Positions 9,701-16,519 of a stretch of DNA of 20,804 nt are shown in pieces. Under the pieces are notes generated by a model. It was not told the DNA's origin, did no database searches, and worked only from the letters and a program-made list of their open reading frames with translations. The stretch comes from a candidate division NC10 bacterium SPGG6 (GTDB lineage: Bacteria > Methylomirabilota > Methylomirabilia > Methylomirabilales > CSP1-5): NCBI GenBank assembly GCA_001643535.1, contig LXTG01000069.1:489-21292 (forward strand), given 5' to 3'. Made by a program: the position numbers and the translations under genes. Position 1 is the stretch's first letter, and every line of letters starts with the position of its first letter.

Positions 9701-9943
9701 TCAGGGCTCGTCGTCCGGGGCGGTGTCGGGTCCTGCCTCTTCGCCCAGGGCTTCCTCCATTATTGGCTCGACGTCTTTCCCCAGCTCGTCTCCCATCTCC
9801 TTGCCCATGCGCTTGACCCACCGGCGGATGCTCTGGGGATTGTCTTCATCGAGGTCCCCAAGCCGGCTCGGATCGGCGAGTCGCTCGAGGCGCTCCTCGG
9901 CGGAAAACTCTACGATGAAATAATCATTCTCCACTCCCAACCC
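9701..9943 (-). pseudogene. FmdB-like C-terminal region without its zinc ribbon
   Basis: The minus-strand frame from about GTG 9943 to the stop at 9701 gives about 80 residues: ENDYFIVEFSAEERLERLAD, then PSRLGDLDEDNPQSIRRW and KRMGKEMGDELGKDVEP. The block with 'ADPS..GDLDE.(N/D)P.S...(W/F).KKMGKEMG.(E/D)LG' resembles the C-terminal part of many FmdB-family zinc-ribbon proteins. The N-terminal CxxC...CxxC ribbon that should precede it is missing. The frame stays open to 10021, but the extra residues are not ribbon-like and no start has a convincing ribosome-binding site. I read it as a remnant, though a short expressed gene cannot be excluded. Its role is unknown. Confidence 0.45.
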
Positions 9944-10021
9944 GGGCAGTACGTGCCGGCCCCGCCGCTCCCGGCAATGTCGCTCGGGGCCTGAAAGCCT
10001 CGGCGTGCATTGGCGCCTCAC

Positions 10022-10361
10022 CTTTGTTTACCGTTGGTTCATAAGTTCAATCTCCTCGGAGGGGCGAGGGGAGGCGGGTCTGGACCTGGCGGAACCTGGT
10101 TTGCGGGCGGCCAGGGGGTACCGCCCGCCGGAGCGAAGTGCAGGCGGGGGATGGCCGTCCTGGTGCTGACTAGAACCACCCGGCGCGGAATCTAGAGCTT
10201 TCGCAACACTGACCCGTGGAATCGTTCCGCCAGGGAAGACCCACCCCCTGAGCCCCTCTTGGTTTGACTCCAATCGAGAGGCGCGGAGCGAGGGACCAAA
10301 CGTGCTACCATTTCCCCCGCCTCCTTGACCGCGCTGTGGGAGTGTGGTAAGCAGGGATACA
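10022..10361. other. Gene-poor 340-base interval
   Basis: No protein gene is supported here. It holds a GC-rich perfect hairpin at 10103-10128 (GCGGGCGG, 10-base loop, CCGCCCGC). It also holds a four-codon minus-strand ORF (ATG AAC CAA CGG TAA, 10028-10042) with a GAGGAG nine bases upstream. I see no convincing promoter for the RDD gene that follows, nor a terminator with a T-tract. Confidence 0.6.
10103..10128. repeat. GC-rich perfect hairpin
   Basis: GCGGGCGG (10103-10110) pairs fully with CCGCCCGC (10121-10128) around a 10-base loop. There is no T-run on either side, so it is not an ordinary intrinsic terminator. It lies between the FmdB-like fragment and the divergent RDD gene. Confidence 0.6.
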
Positions 10362-11120
10362 ATGCGTTGCCTTCACTGTGGCTATGTGAGTTTTGAGAAT
10401 CTCACCACCTGTCGGCGGTGCTCCAAGCCGCTTCCCACGAGCCCCCGGCATGGTCCGGCCTCCTCGATCCCATCGCCTGAATCCGGTTCCCCCTCTGTCC
10501 CCTCTCTTTCCACTTCCGCCGTGGCTGTCCAGGAGCGGCAGCGTGTGCTCGACGGGCTACACGCTGTGGAAGGAGACAGTTCCGACGAGGAGGTGGACTG
10601 GGACCGCCTGGCCCTGCCTGCGGAGCTACGGGCTCCCCCGCGTCCCTCGGTCGTCTATGCCGGTTTGTTCAGAAGGGTGGCGGCAGTCCTGGTGGATGGA
10701 CCGCTTCTCCTTGTCCTGACCGTTCTCGCGATGACCCTGGCTTCCCTGACGGCCATCGGGGGTGGCACGGTCGTGGGTGAGGTGACCCGTCAGATAGAAC
10801 TTCTGGCATCGGGAGCCGCGCTCGTGGCGGCCATTGCGGTGAGTCTCGCGTATCACGTCTTGTGCTGGGGGCAGGGAGGTCAGACCCCCGGGAAGATGCT
10901 GATGGGGCTGCAAGTGGTAAGGCGGGATGGGGAGGAGATCGGATACGGTCGTGCCTTCCTCCGGTGGATCGGGTATTTCTTCGCCATGCTCCCGTTGGGT
11001 TTAGGGTTGACCATGGTGCTCTTTCATCCGCACGGGCGAGGGCTCCACGATCTTTTGGCAGGGACCTGCGTCATCCGGTTGGGCGTCGACAACGCGGAAG
11101 GGACGCGGGGGGACGGGTGA
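10362..11120 (+). CDS. Zinc-ribbon/RDD-family membrane protein
   Basis: A 252-residue protein. It opens with a small zinc ribbon (Cys3, Cys6, Cys17, Cys20 in MRCLHCGYVSFENLTTCRRC), has a Pro/Ser-rich linker to about residue 75, then an RDD domain with three or more membrane helices. RDD hallmarks are FRRVAAVLVDGPLLL, GQTPGKMLMGLQVV, GRAFLRWIGYF and GRGLHDLLAGT. RDD proteins are poorly characterised inner-membrane proteins, some linked to ion transport. I chose the ATG at 10362 because it begins the zinc ribbon and has AGCAGGG upstream; a GTG six codons earlier is possible. It overlaps the next gene by one base (TGATG), so the two are probably translated together. Confidence 0.88.
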   Translation: MRCLHCGYVSFENLTTCRRCSKPLPTSPRHGPASSIPSPESGSPSVPSLSTSAVAVQERQRVLDGLHAVEGDSSDEEVDWDRLALPAELRAPPRPSVVYAGLFRRVAAVLVDGPLLLVLTVLAMTLASLTAIGGGTVVGEVTRQIELLASGAALVAAIAVSLAYHVLCWGQGGQTPGKMLMGLQVVRRDGEEIGYGRAFLRWIGYFFAMLPLGLGLTMVLFHPHGRGLHDLLAGTCVIRLGVDNAEGTRGDG

Positions 11121-11332
11121 TGACTGAAAGGATGAGGAGAGGACGCGGGCTGGCCATTCTCGCACTCCTCGTGAGTATCGTTGCCCTAGTGATCGCGGTT
11201 ATGGCCTACCAGCGGACGGGGGCGCGGATGAGGGTCCTCGAGGATGCCTGGCAGAGGGCCCGCCAGGAGACGGCCGATGCCCTGGGCCGGGTGGAAGAGC
11301 TTGTGCGAGGGTCTAGGGAAAGACAACGATAA
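11120..11332 (+). CDS. Membrane-anchored coiled-coil microprotein, unknown function
   Basis: A 70-residue protein with a basic N-terminus (MTERMRRGRG), one hydrophobic helix (about 11-30) and a charged helical tail (about 35-65) of coiled-coil type. I recognise no family. Its ATG shares one base with the RDD stop codon, which makes coupling likely and suggests that it works with that membrane protein. It ends 9 bases before the convergent purM stop codon, so there is no room for a separate terminator between them. Confidence 0.7.
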   Translation: MTERMRRGRGLAILALLVSIVALVIAVMAYQRTGARMRVLEDAWQRARQETADALGRVEELVRGSRERQR

Positions 11333-11341
11333 GCTGCGCAC

Positions 11342-12493
11342 TCACCGAGACCGCTTCCGGACCCTTTTCCCTGAACCCTGAACGCTCAACCCTGAACCGG
11401 AAAAGAACCTCCCTCCTTTCCCCACAAGATCGTAAGGTTTCAACACGATCTTCTTTTCAGCATCCCGGTTCGTATATCCCAGCCGATAGCATTCCACCCC
11501 ATGCTTCTTGGCGATGGCCATGGCCTGGTCGATCTGGCGGGAGTCATCCGGGAGCACGAGACAGAACCCGATACCCATATTGTAGACTCTGAACATCTCC
11601 GTGGGGTTTATCCGGCCCGTCGCCTGGATCAGGCCAAAGATGGGGTGGGGTTCTGGCCAGGAATCGAGGATGAACCCGACGCGGGCGGCGACCCGGCTGA
11701 GGTTGAGCAGGCCGTCACCGGTCAGGTGGATGAGGGCCCTGAGATCCAGCCCCGCCCTCAGCATATGCAGGATCTCCGGGACATAGATGCGTGTCGGTTC
11801 CAGCAGTTCTGCCCCAACGGTCCGGCCGAGCTCGGGGATGTATCTGTCCGGGCGAAGTTTCTGGCGTCGGAACAGTACATCACGGGCTAGGGTGAGGCCA
11901 TTGCTGTGAATGCCGCTGCTTCGCAGCCCCAGAACCACGTCCCCCGGTTTAATGCGCTGGCCGATGATGATGCGATCCAGGCGGACGATGCCGACGCAGG
12001 TCCCGACCAAGTCAAACCCGTCGTCCTTGTGGACCCCTCGGATCATCTCGCGGAGTTGGGCGATCTCGCCTCCGGGAATCGTAATCCGGGCCCGGCGCGC
12101 GCCCTCCCGCAGCCCCCGTCCCATCTCTCGAAGGACCCGACGATTCGGCAACTGCACCGCTACGTAATCAACCAGGGCGAGCGGCTCTGCCCCCACGCAG
12201 AGCAAGTCATTGGCGTTCATGGCGATGCAGTCGATGCCGATGGTGTCAAACTTGCCGACCATCTGGGCCACGAGGATCTTCGTCCCTACCCCGTCCGTGG
12301 AGATGGCCAGGCCGAGATTCTCCTCGAGGGCGATGACATTGGCAAAATACCCAAAGGGAAGCATCACCCGGCCGATGCGTTTCCGAAAGGCGAAGGTCTC
12401 TCGGAGCAATGCAATCAGGTCCGTGAGGGCAGATGCTTGTCCCGCCGTGTTCACGCCGGCCTGACGATACGATGCCTGCTTTGAGCGACCCAT
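11342..12493 (-). CDS. purM: PurM-like AIR synthase (phosphoribosylformylglycinamidine cyclo-ligase)
   Basis: A 383-residue protein of the PurM/AIRS family, which closes FGAM to AIR with ATP in purine synthesis. Visible blocks are SYRQAGVNTAG at the start, ISTDGVGTKILVAQ (ATP and metal region), GIDCIAMNANDLLCVGAEPL, GEIAQL, GLRSSGIHSNGLTLAR and a C-terminal MGIGFCLVL. It is a divergent form, with an altered N-terminal segment (RIGRVMLPFGYFANVIAL), and could be a PurM paralogue. The ATG at 12493 has GAGGG upstream; the frame stays open 42 codons further, but that part is not family-like. The C-terminus runs about 20 residues past LVGKGGRFF through a CCTGAA-type repeat, an apparent addition. 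No other purine gene is adjacent. Confidence 0.85.
   Translation of the reverse strand: MGRSKQASYRQAGVNTAGQASALTDLIALLRETFAFRKRIGRVMLPFGYFANVIALEENLGLAISTDGVGTKILVAQMVGKFDTIGIDCIAMNANDLLCVGAEPLALVDYVAVQLPNRRVLREMGRGLREGARRARITIPGGEIAQLREMIRGVHKDDGFDLVGTCVGIVRLDRIIIGQRIKPGDVVLGLRSSGIHSNGLTLARDVLFRRQKLRPDRYIPELGRTVGAELLEPTRIYVPEILHMLRAGLDLRALIHLTGDGLLNLSRVAARVGFILDSWPEPHPIFGLIQATGRINPTEMFRVYNMGIGFCLVLPDDSRQIDQAMAIAKKHGVECYRLGYTNRDAEKKIVLKPYDLVGKGGRFFSGSGLSVQGSGKRVRKRSR
11362..11400. repeat. CCTGAA-type short tandem words at the purM 3' end
   Basis: TTCCCTGAACCCTGAACGCT is followed by CAACCCTGAACC, giving three copies of the word ACCCTGAAC with slight changes. It lies inside the 3' end of the purM frame. 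It resembles the word-like repeats seen in the atp spacers in style, but not in sequence. Confidence 0.6.
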
Positions 12494-12576
12494 GCGTTCC
12501 CTCGACGAGGCGTAGTTCGACTCACCATAGCCTAATTTACACTGCCGGACAAGCTCTCCCGGTCCCCGGAAACCCC

Positions 12577-12605
12577 TCGACACTGGCGCATCAATCTGGT
12601 ATGCT
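12577..12605 (+). promoter_or_regulatory. Sigma-70 promoter of tRNA-Phe
   Basis: TCGACA (12577-12582), a 17-base spacer, then TATGCT (12600-12605) preceded by TGG as an extended -10. Transcription would start near 12612, about 57 bases ahead of the tRNA. It lies between the divergent purM start and tRNA-Phe and fits only the tRNA. Confidence 0.65.
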
Positions 12606-12668
12606 GCCGCCCACTCCATGTCGCAGCGTTGAGGCTTTCCGACCTGACCCCCCGGTCATGCACGAATC

Positions 12669-12744
12669 GGGCAGGTAGCTCAGTAGGTAGAGCACGGGAC
12701 TGAAAATCCCGGTGTCGGCGGTTCGATTCCGCCCCTGCCCACCA
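12669..12744 (+). tRNA. tRNA-Phe (GAA)
   Basis: A complete 76-base cloverleaf with encoded CCA. The acceptor stem is GGGCAGG/CCTGCCC, the D arm GCTC...GAGC, the anticodon stem CGGGA/TCCCG with loop CTGAAAA (anticodon GAA at 12702-12704), and the T arm GGCGG-TTCGATT-CCGCC. All stems pair. Confidence 0.98.
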
Positions 12745-12889
12745 GCACACCGAAAAATTCCAATGCTTCTTTCGCGTATCCGTCTGCTTGATATGTCCGA
12801 AGGCATGCCCGTCGATGCGCAGATCAGCCGTTCCCTCCCTGCGGAAACGCGAGCTGCGGGGTGACCTGCTATTATTTAATGATCGGCGG

Positions 12890-12906
12890 TTGGCACGGTT
12901 GTTGCT
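12890..12906 (+). promoter_or_regulatory. Perfect sigma-54 (-24/-12) promoter before a 56-residue protein
   Basis: TTGGCACGGTTGTTGCT matches the sigma-54 consensus TTGGCACG-N4-TTGCW at every fixed position, with GG and GC ten bases apart. The expected start point is near 12917, about 35 bases before the ATG at 12952. It lies in the spacer after tRNA-Phe and points at a single small gene. No activator gene is visible in the window. Confidence 0.88.
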
Positions 12907-12951
12907 CTTTCGCAGGAGACAGTGACCGGTGAGACCAGGGAGGAAGAGGCG

Positions 12952-13122
12952 ATGCCGATGTTCTTTTTCAGTGTGCGAGAAACGTCAGACTCTGAAATGG
13001 AACTGATAGAAGTTGATGCCCCAGATCTTATGGACGCGCTACAAACCCTGGCTGGTTGGTGTCCTGAAATCCACATCGTGCGGCTCGAAGGAGTCAGTGC
13101 AGGCTCCCCCGGTTACGCATAA
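12952..13122 (+). CDS. 56-residue protein of unknown function under sigma-54 control
   Basis: I do not recognise a family. The 56-residue product begins MPMFFFSVRE, which looks like a beta strand, has an acidic turn, a second strand (MELIEVDA), a helix (PDLMDALQTLAGW) and a third strand (EIHIVRLEGV). That suggests a compact alpha/beta domain. The ATG at 12952 has GGGAGG (12938-12943) eight bases upstream. An upstream GTG at 12922 would fall almost at the predicted transcription start, so the ATG is preferred; a second in-frame ATG is at 12958. The perfect sigma-54 promoter just ahead argues that this is a real gene induced by a specific signal. It is followed by a hairpin (13137-13163) and the convergent gene ending at 13167. 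Confidence 0.7.
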   Translation: MPMFFFSVRETSDSEMELIEVDAPDLMDALQTLAGWCPEIHIVRLEGVSAGSPGYA

Positions 13123-13136
13123 GGGTTCACGATTCG

Positions 13137-13163
13137 CCCTTGCTGCACCAGGAAATGCAAGGG
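13137..13163. terminator. Hairpin between convergent genes, weak terminator candidate
   Basis: CCCTTGC (13137-13143) pairs with GCAAGGG (13157-13163) around a 13-base loop, in the 44-base gap between the small sigma-54 gene and the convergent exported protein. The position suits termination for both, but there is no T-tract on either strand, so it is weak. Confidence 0.35.
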
Positions 13164-13166
13164 GGC

Positions 13167-14216
13167 CTACTCGGCCCTCACCCGCCGCTCTTTGATCTCT
13201 AACCGGATTCGCACCGCTAATTCTTTTATCTGTCGAACGCCTTCCCCCTCGGACAACTCGCCCCCGCCTACCCGCTTGGCAATCGTCAAGCGCTTCGTAA
13301 GCCACAGATCGACCAGGTCCATGTAGGGATAGCGGACTTCTGCGAGCTCACGGCGGCAGTCGGCGGCCATGCTCTTCCAGTGTGCTCCGCCGGCTAGGCC
13401 CCGGCGGAGTTTTTGATCACACGCTTCTTGCCACCGGAAAAACATCTGCGACAAGTCGGTCGGTGCCCTGGGCGTCAAGGGAGAACGCTGGGTCAGATAG
13501 GTAAGGACGTTCTCGACAAAGCGGGGTCCGTCGGCCCAGCCGCTCCCGATTTCCCGGCCGAGGTCGAAGGCGACCGCCAGCACCGTCCCCTGTCCTACCC
13601 GTTGCTCAGCGATCAACGGTGAAGGGAACCGTGCCCCAAATATCCGACCAGAAGCGTGAAAGGTGGCCCCACCGGCGTACTGTGCGATCTCGACCGCGCC
13701 GGACTTTTTAGGATTGAGATCGTTAAAGGTCATCATAGTTCGAAACGTCACTTCCTCCAGAATCGGATGGGCTGGCTGAAGGGGGATGACTGCCTTGAAG
13801 GGGACAGAGACCCAGTCCCGCGAGGTCCGTATCTCCAAGGGGATGATGGAGGCCACCGGCTGGTATCCTCCGCTTCCGTACGAGTTTGGACCGCCGGTGA
13901 TCAGGAGCGATCCTCCCCGGTTGAGGAAGTCGGGCAGACGATCCCGAACGGCCCAGGGGAGCACGTCGTAGGGGACGTTCGAAAAGACCAGTACCGCAAA
14001 CTCCAGAAGGTCGTGCTCCCAGAGCTGCCCCTTGATCTCTGCGTTTGCCCTGTCCTTGACCGCTTCCGTGGGGATGTAGGAATCATCCCCCAGGACCAGG
14101 ATGAGCTTGACGGGCTCTGCCGCCGCTTGCCGCAGAAATAGCGTGAAAGCCAGGAGCAGGCCAGGCAGCACTCGCCTGGTGAAAGGAATGGATGCACACT
14201 TCGAAAGGGTTGTCAT
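13167..14216 (-). CDS. Exported glutamine-amidotransferase-like domain protein
   Basis: A 349-residue protein with a signal peptide (basic start, hydrophobic run at about 17-29, cleavage after QAAA near residue 33). The mature part has a class I glutamine-amidotransferase-like fold: a strand (VKLILVLGDD), then FSNVPYDVLPWAVRDRLPDF, NRGGSLLITGGPNSYGSGGY and QPAHPILEEVTF. These blocks occur in the predicted amidotransferase-like domains of membrane-associated proteins. No nucleophile Cys is visible at the elbow, so a binding rather than a catalytic role is likely. The C-terminal hundred residues are charged and helical and are not recognised. The start is chosen for the signal peptide; the frame is open to 14345 but without an export signal. 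The leader holds a promoter and a terminator-like hairpin. Confidence 0.7.
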   Translation of the reverse strand: MTTLSKCASIPFTRRVLPGLLLAFTLFLRQAAAEPVKLILVLGDDSYIPTEAVKDRANAEIKGQLWEHDLLEFAVLVFSNVPYDVLPWAVRDRLPDFLNRGGSLLITGGPNSYGSGGYQPVASIIPLEIRTSRDWVSVPFKAVIPLQPAHPILEEVTFRTMMTFNDLNPKKSGAVEIAQYAGGATFHASGRIFGARFPSPLIAEQRVGQGTVLAVAFDLGREIGSGWADGPRFVENVLTYLTQRSPLTPRAPTDLSQMFFRWQEACDQKLRRGLAGGAHWKSMAADCRRELAEVRYPYMDLVDLWLTKRLTIAKRVGGGELSEGEGVRQIKELAVRIRLEIKERRVRAE

Positions 14217-14321
14217 TACGGGAATCCCATGATCTTCATCCTTGCTTCGCTTGACGGTACGGCGAGTTCGCCGGCGCTTTGATGTGAGATATTCATCAGG
14301 CCTTGCTCGTACTCGCTGCTC

Positions 14322-14363
14322 AAAGCAAAACGCCCCTCGGGTCAACCCCGCCCCAAGAGGGCG
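14322..14363 (-). terminator. Terminator-like hairpin inside a long leader (attenuator candidate)
   Basis: On the minus strand CGCCCTC (14363-14357) pairs with GAGGGGCG (14338-14331, one bulged G), and inner GGG/CCC pairs are also possible. The stem is followed by TTTTGCTTT (14330-14322). It lies about 60 bases after the predicted transcription start and about 105 bases before the ATG at 14216, so it could stop transcription before the gene or end a short RNA. Confidence 0.45.
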
Positions 14364-14429
14364 CCTGAAATGCGTGCTTTACCAACGAGAGTGTCAAAGG
14401 TTTCGTGGCTACCGCTTCTCCTACCATAG

Positions 14430-14458
14430 CGTATAACCAACTATCGACGGGGTGTCAA
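14430..14458 (-). promoter_or_regulatory. Sigma-70 promoter for the exported amidotransferase-like protein
   Basis: On the minus strand there is a perfect TTGACA (14458-14453), a 17-base spacer and TATACG (14435-14430). The start point would be near 14423, leaving a leader of about 207 bases before the ATG at 14216, which is unusually long. Confidence 0.7.
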
Positions 14459-14596
14459 GAACTGACGCCACAGCCAAAGTTTCGCTTGGAAGGAGGTGCG
14501 CGGAAGTGTTAGAACTATCGACAAGACCGTGTTGGTCCGTCATTGGTGGAGCGGCCGGTGGAGACCAGAAGAAGGATCTGCATGGAGGAGATTCGC

Positions 14597-15286
14597 ATGG
14601 GGAAAATCGCATGGTGCACAGGAGCGATCCTGGTTTTGGTCGGCTGCGCTGCCTCACCCCAGGTCCTGATGCGGAGTCTCCCGCTCGCGGGTGAGACCCG
14701 ACTAGCGGGCACGTCCATAGAACAGGTCTCGCTGCAGGAGGCCGGTGTCTCGGAAAGGGAGGACCGCTTTTTTTTGACGCGGGTGTCGCTGAAAAATCGC
14801 ACCGGAAAAACGCTTCACTTTGGACCACAGCATGTGTATTTGGCCGATGCGGGCGGGAGACTGCTTCCGCGTATTTCCGAGCGATGGCTGCCCGAGTACT
14901 ACGATGCCGGAATACGCGGAATCCCCCCCGACCCAGATCGCAAGGCGATTGCCTCTTTTCCGTCGGCCGAGGTGAAGCTGGGGGACGCCACCTATGTAGC
15001 CCCGCCCTTGACCTCCGGCCAGAAAGGCCAGATGGCGGCCGAGGTGGCGGCACTCGTCCGGGCGGCTTTTGTGCGTCCACAGAGAGATGCTCCCAGAACC
15101 TTTATCCACAAGGCGTCCGAGGTCACGCTGGGGGTTCTTGTGAGAGACGTCACGCTCAGGCCGAACGAGAGAATTGCCGGGTACGTCTACTTTTACCAAT
15201 CAGCAGCAAGGAGGCCGCTATACCCCTTGCGGCTGGTGATCGAGCTCCAGGGCGAGGTTCATGCGTTTCTTTTTCGGGAGCGATGA
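14597..15286 (+). CDS. Predicted lipoprotein of unknown function
   Basis: A 229-residue protein with a lipoprotein signal: a short basic start (MGKIAW), a hydrophobic run and lipobox LVGC with Cys17. It is thus probably lipid-anchored in the inner or outer membrane. The mature part has beta-rich text (DRFFLTRVSLKNRTGKTLHF, then HVYLADAGGRLLPRISERW) and a late block RDVTLRPNERIAGYVYFYQS, resembling immunoglobulin-like or DUF-type secreted domains that contain a 'conserved modification/partner' strand pair. I do not recognise the family. ATG 14597 is chosen because GGAGGAG lies six bases upstream and it begins the signal peptide; the frame is open to 14543. Confidence 0.75.
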   Translation: MGKIAWCTGAILVLVGCAASPQVLMRSLPLAGETRLAGTSIEQVSLQEAGVSEREDRFFLTRVSLKNRTGKTLHFGPQHVYLADAGGRLLPRISERWLPEYYDAGIRGIPPDPDRKAIASFPSAEVKLGDATYVAPPLTSGQKGQMAAEVAALVRAAFVRPQRDAPRTFIHKASEVTLGVLVRDVTLRPNERIAGYVYFYQSAARRPLYPLRLVIELQGEVHAFLFRER

Positions 15287-15392
15287 GAGACTTCTGTCCC
15301 GGTTCGACAAGCCCTTTGCGATGGGTTTCAACGGGTGATAGACTTGGCGTGGCAAGGGGGCGACGGGGAAAATCCGGAGGGAGGAGAAGTTC

Positions 15393-16430
15393 ATGGTCTA
15401 CACCGTGGATGAGATCGCGCGCCTGGTTCAAGGAGAGGTCATCGGAGACGGCGCTGTCCCGATCCGGGGAGTGACCTCTATCGAGGAGGCCCGTGAGGGG
15501 AGCCTGATCCTTGCGGAGACCCCCGCTTACTTCACACGCGCCGAGGCCTCGTCTGCCTCCTGCATCCTTGCTCGTCAAGGGGCCGGACCATCACGGAAGA
15601 GCTTGATCCTGACGGGAAATACGAGGGTGGCCTTTGCCCGGGTGTTACGGCTTTACCATCCGCCCAAAGAGGCGCCTGCGGGGGCCCATCCGTCTGCGGC
15701 GATCGGGGAAGGAGTCGAGCTTGGGGGCCAGGTGGCCATCGGCCCCTTCGTTACGATCGGCCAACGGGCAAGGATTGGCGACCGGGTCGTGATCGGCCCC
15801 AGTTGTGTGATTGGGGACGGGTGTGAGATTGAAGAGGACACTCTCTTGCACAGTCGCGTGACCCTTTACGACGGAACACGGGTGGGAAAGCGAGTGATCA
15901 TTCACGCGGGGGCGGTCGTCGGCTCTGACGGGTTTGGCTTTGCCCCGGACGGCGGAGAGCAGGTCAAGATTCCGCAAGTGGGGATCGTGGTCATCGAGGA
16001 TGATGTTGAAATCGGGGCGAATGTCTGTATCGATCGGGCCACCCTGGGCCGGACCCTGATCGGGCGAGGGGTGAAGATCGACAACCTGGTTCAGATTGGC
16101 CATAACGTCACCGTGGGGGAAGGTTCGATGCTCTCCGCCCAGGTCGGCATCGGCGGCAGCGCAACCGTGGGGAAGAGATGTACCCTGGGGGGCCAGGTGG
16201 GAATCGCCGACCACGTGACCCTGGGGGATCGCGTGATCGTCGGCGCCCAGTCCGGGCTCGCGCCGGGAAAGCAGCTTAGGGAAGGGGAGATCGTCTGGGG
16301 ATCCCCTGCCCGACCTATCCAGAAAAGCAAGAAGCAATTTGCGGCGATGGCCCGGGTGCCAGGGCTCTTGGAGGAGGTGGCCGCGTTGCGCCGGAGGGTG
16401 GCTGATCTCGAGACGCGGTCTGCCCGTTGA
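15393..16430 (+). CDS. lpxD: UDP-3-O-acylglucosamine N-acyltransferase
   Basis: A 345-residue LpxD, which adds the second 3-hydroxyacyl chain to UDP-3-O-acylglucosamine in lipid A synthesis, in the cytoplasm. The N-terminal uridine-binding domain (about 1-95) leads into a left-handed beta-helix of hexapeptide repeats (about 98-285, e.g. [20 protein letters not shown]). [12 protein letters not shown] and [10 protein letters not shown] are family signatures; His237 in the latter corresponds to the catalytic His of E. coli LpxD, and His274 to its second conserved His. A C-terminal helix ([16 protein letters not shown]) completes the family shape. The ATG has GGAGGGAGGAG upstream. It is not next to lpxA, fabZ or lpxB as in many genomes; the polyketide cluster follows after 86 bases. 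Confidence 0.96.
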   Translation: MVYTVDEIARLVQGEVIGDGAVPIRGVTSIEEAREGSLILAETPAYFTRAEASSASCILARQGAGPSRKSLILTGNTRVAFARVLRLYHPPKEAPAGAHPSAAIGEGVELGGQVAIGPFVTIGQRARIGDRVVIGPSCVIGDGCEIEEDTLLHSRVTLYDGTRVGKRVIIHAGAVVGSDGFGFAPDGGEQVKIPQVGIVVIEDDVEIGANVCIDRATLGRTLIGRGVKIDNLVQIGHNVTVGEGSMLSAQVGIGGSATVGKRCTLGGQVGIADHVTLGDRVIVGAQSGLAPGKQLREGEIVWGSPARPIQKSKKQFAAMARVPGLLEEVAALRRRVADLETRSAR

Positions 16431-16489
16431 AAAATTATGCGTGAGGCGAGGGACCTGCCGTATTTTCCCGGGAATAATGTGAGCATCGG

Positions 16490-16514
16490 GAGACTTCTCC
16501 GAGGCAGGAGTCTC
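16490..16514 (+). promoter_or_regulatory. Hairpin covering the ribosome site of the type III PKS
   Basis: GAGACTTCT (16490-16498) pairs with AGGAGTCTC (16506-16514) around a 7-base loop: nine pairs including one G-U. The right arm contains AGGAG, the best ribosome-binding site for TTG 16517 or GTG 16520. When folded, this site would be closed. There is no T-tract, so it is not a terminator. Confidence 0.5.
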
Positions 16515-16519
16515 TCTTG

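Larger units (their letters stand above)
14217..14596. other. Divergent control region, 380 bases
   Basis: No protein gene is supported. It contains a minus-strand sigma-70 promoter and a terminator-like hairpin (listed separately) for the exported protein on the left. On the right it contains the leader of the lipoprotein gene, including AAGGAGG near 14489 followed by GTG at 14506. That frame, although preceded by a good ribosome site, runs into the lipoprotein gene in another frame and looks non-coding. Confidence 0.6.

Noticed and set aside
11880..11910. Weak GG-N10-GC motif inside purM
   Set aside because: It has the doublet spacing of a sigma-54 site but not the TGGCAC or the surrounding consensus, and it lies within a coding region.
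14506..14694. Short ORF behind AAGGAGG near 14489
   Set aside because: It has a good ribosome site, but the protein has no recognisable features and runs into the lipoprotein gene in a different frame.
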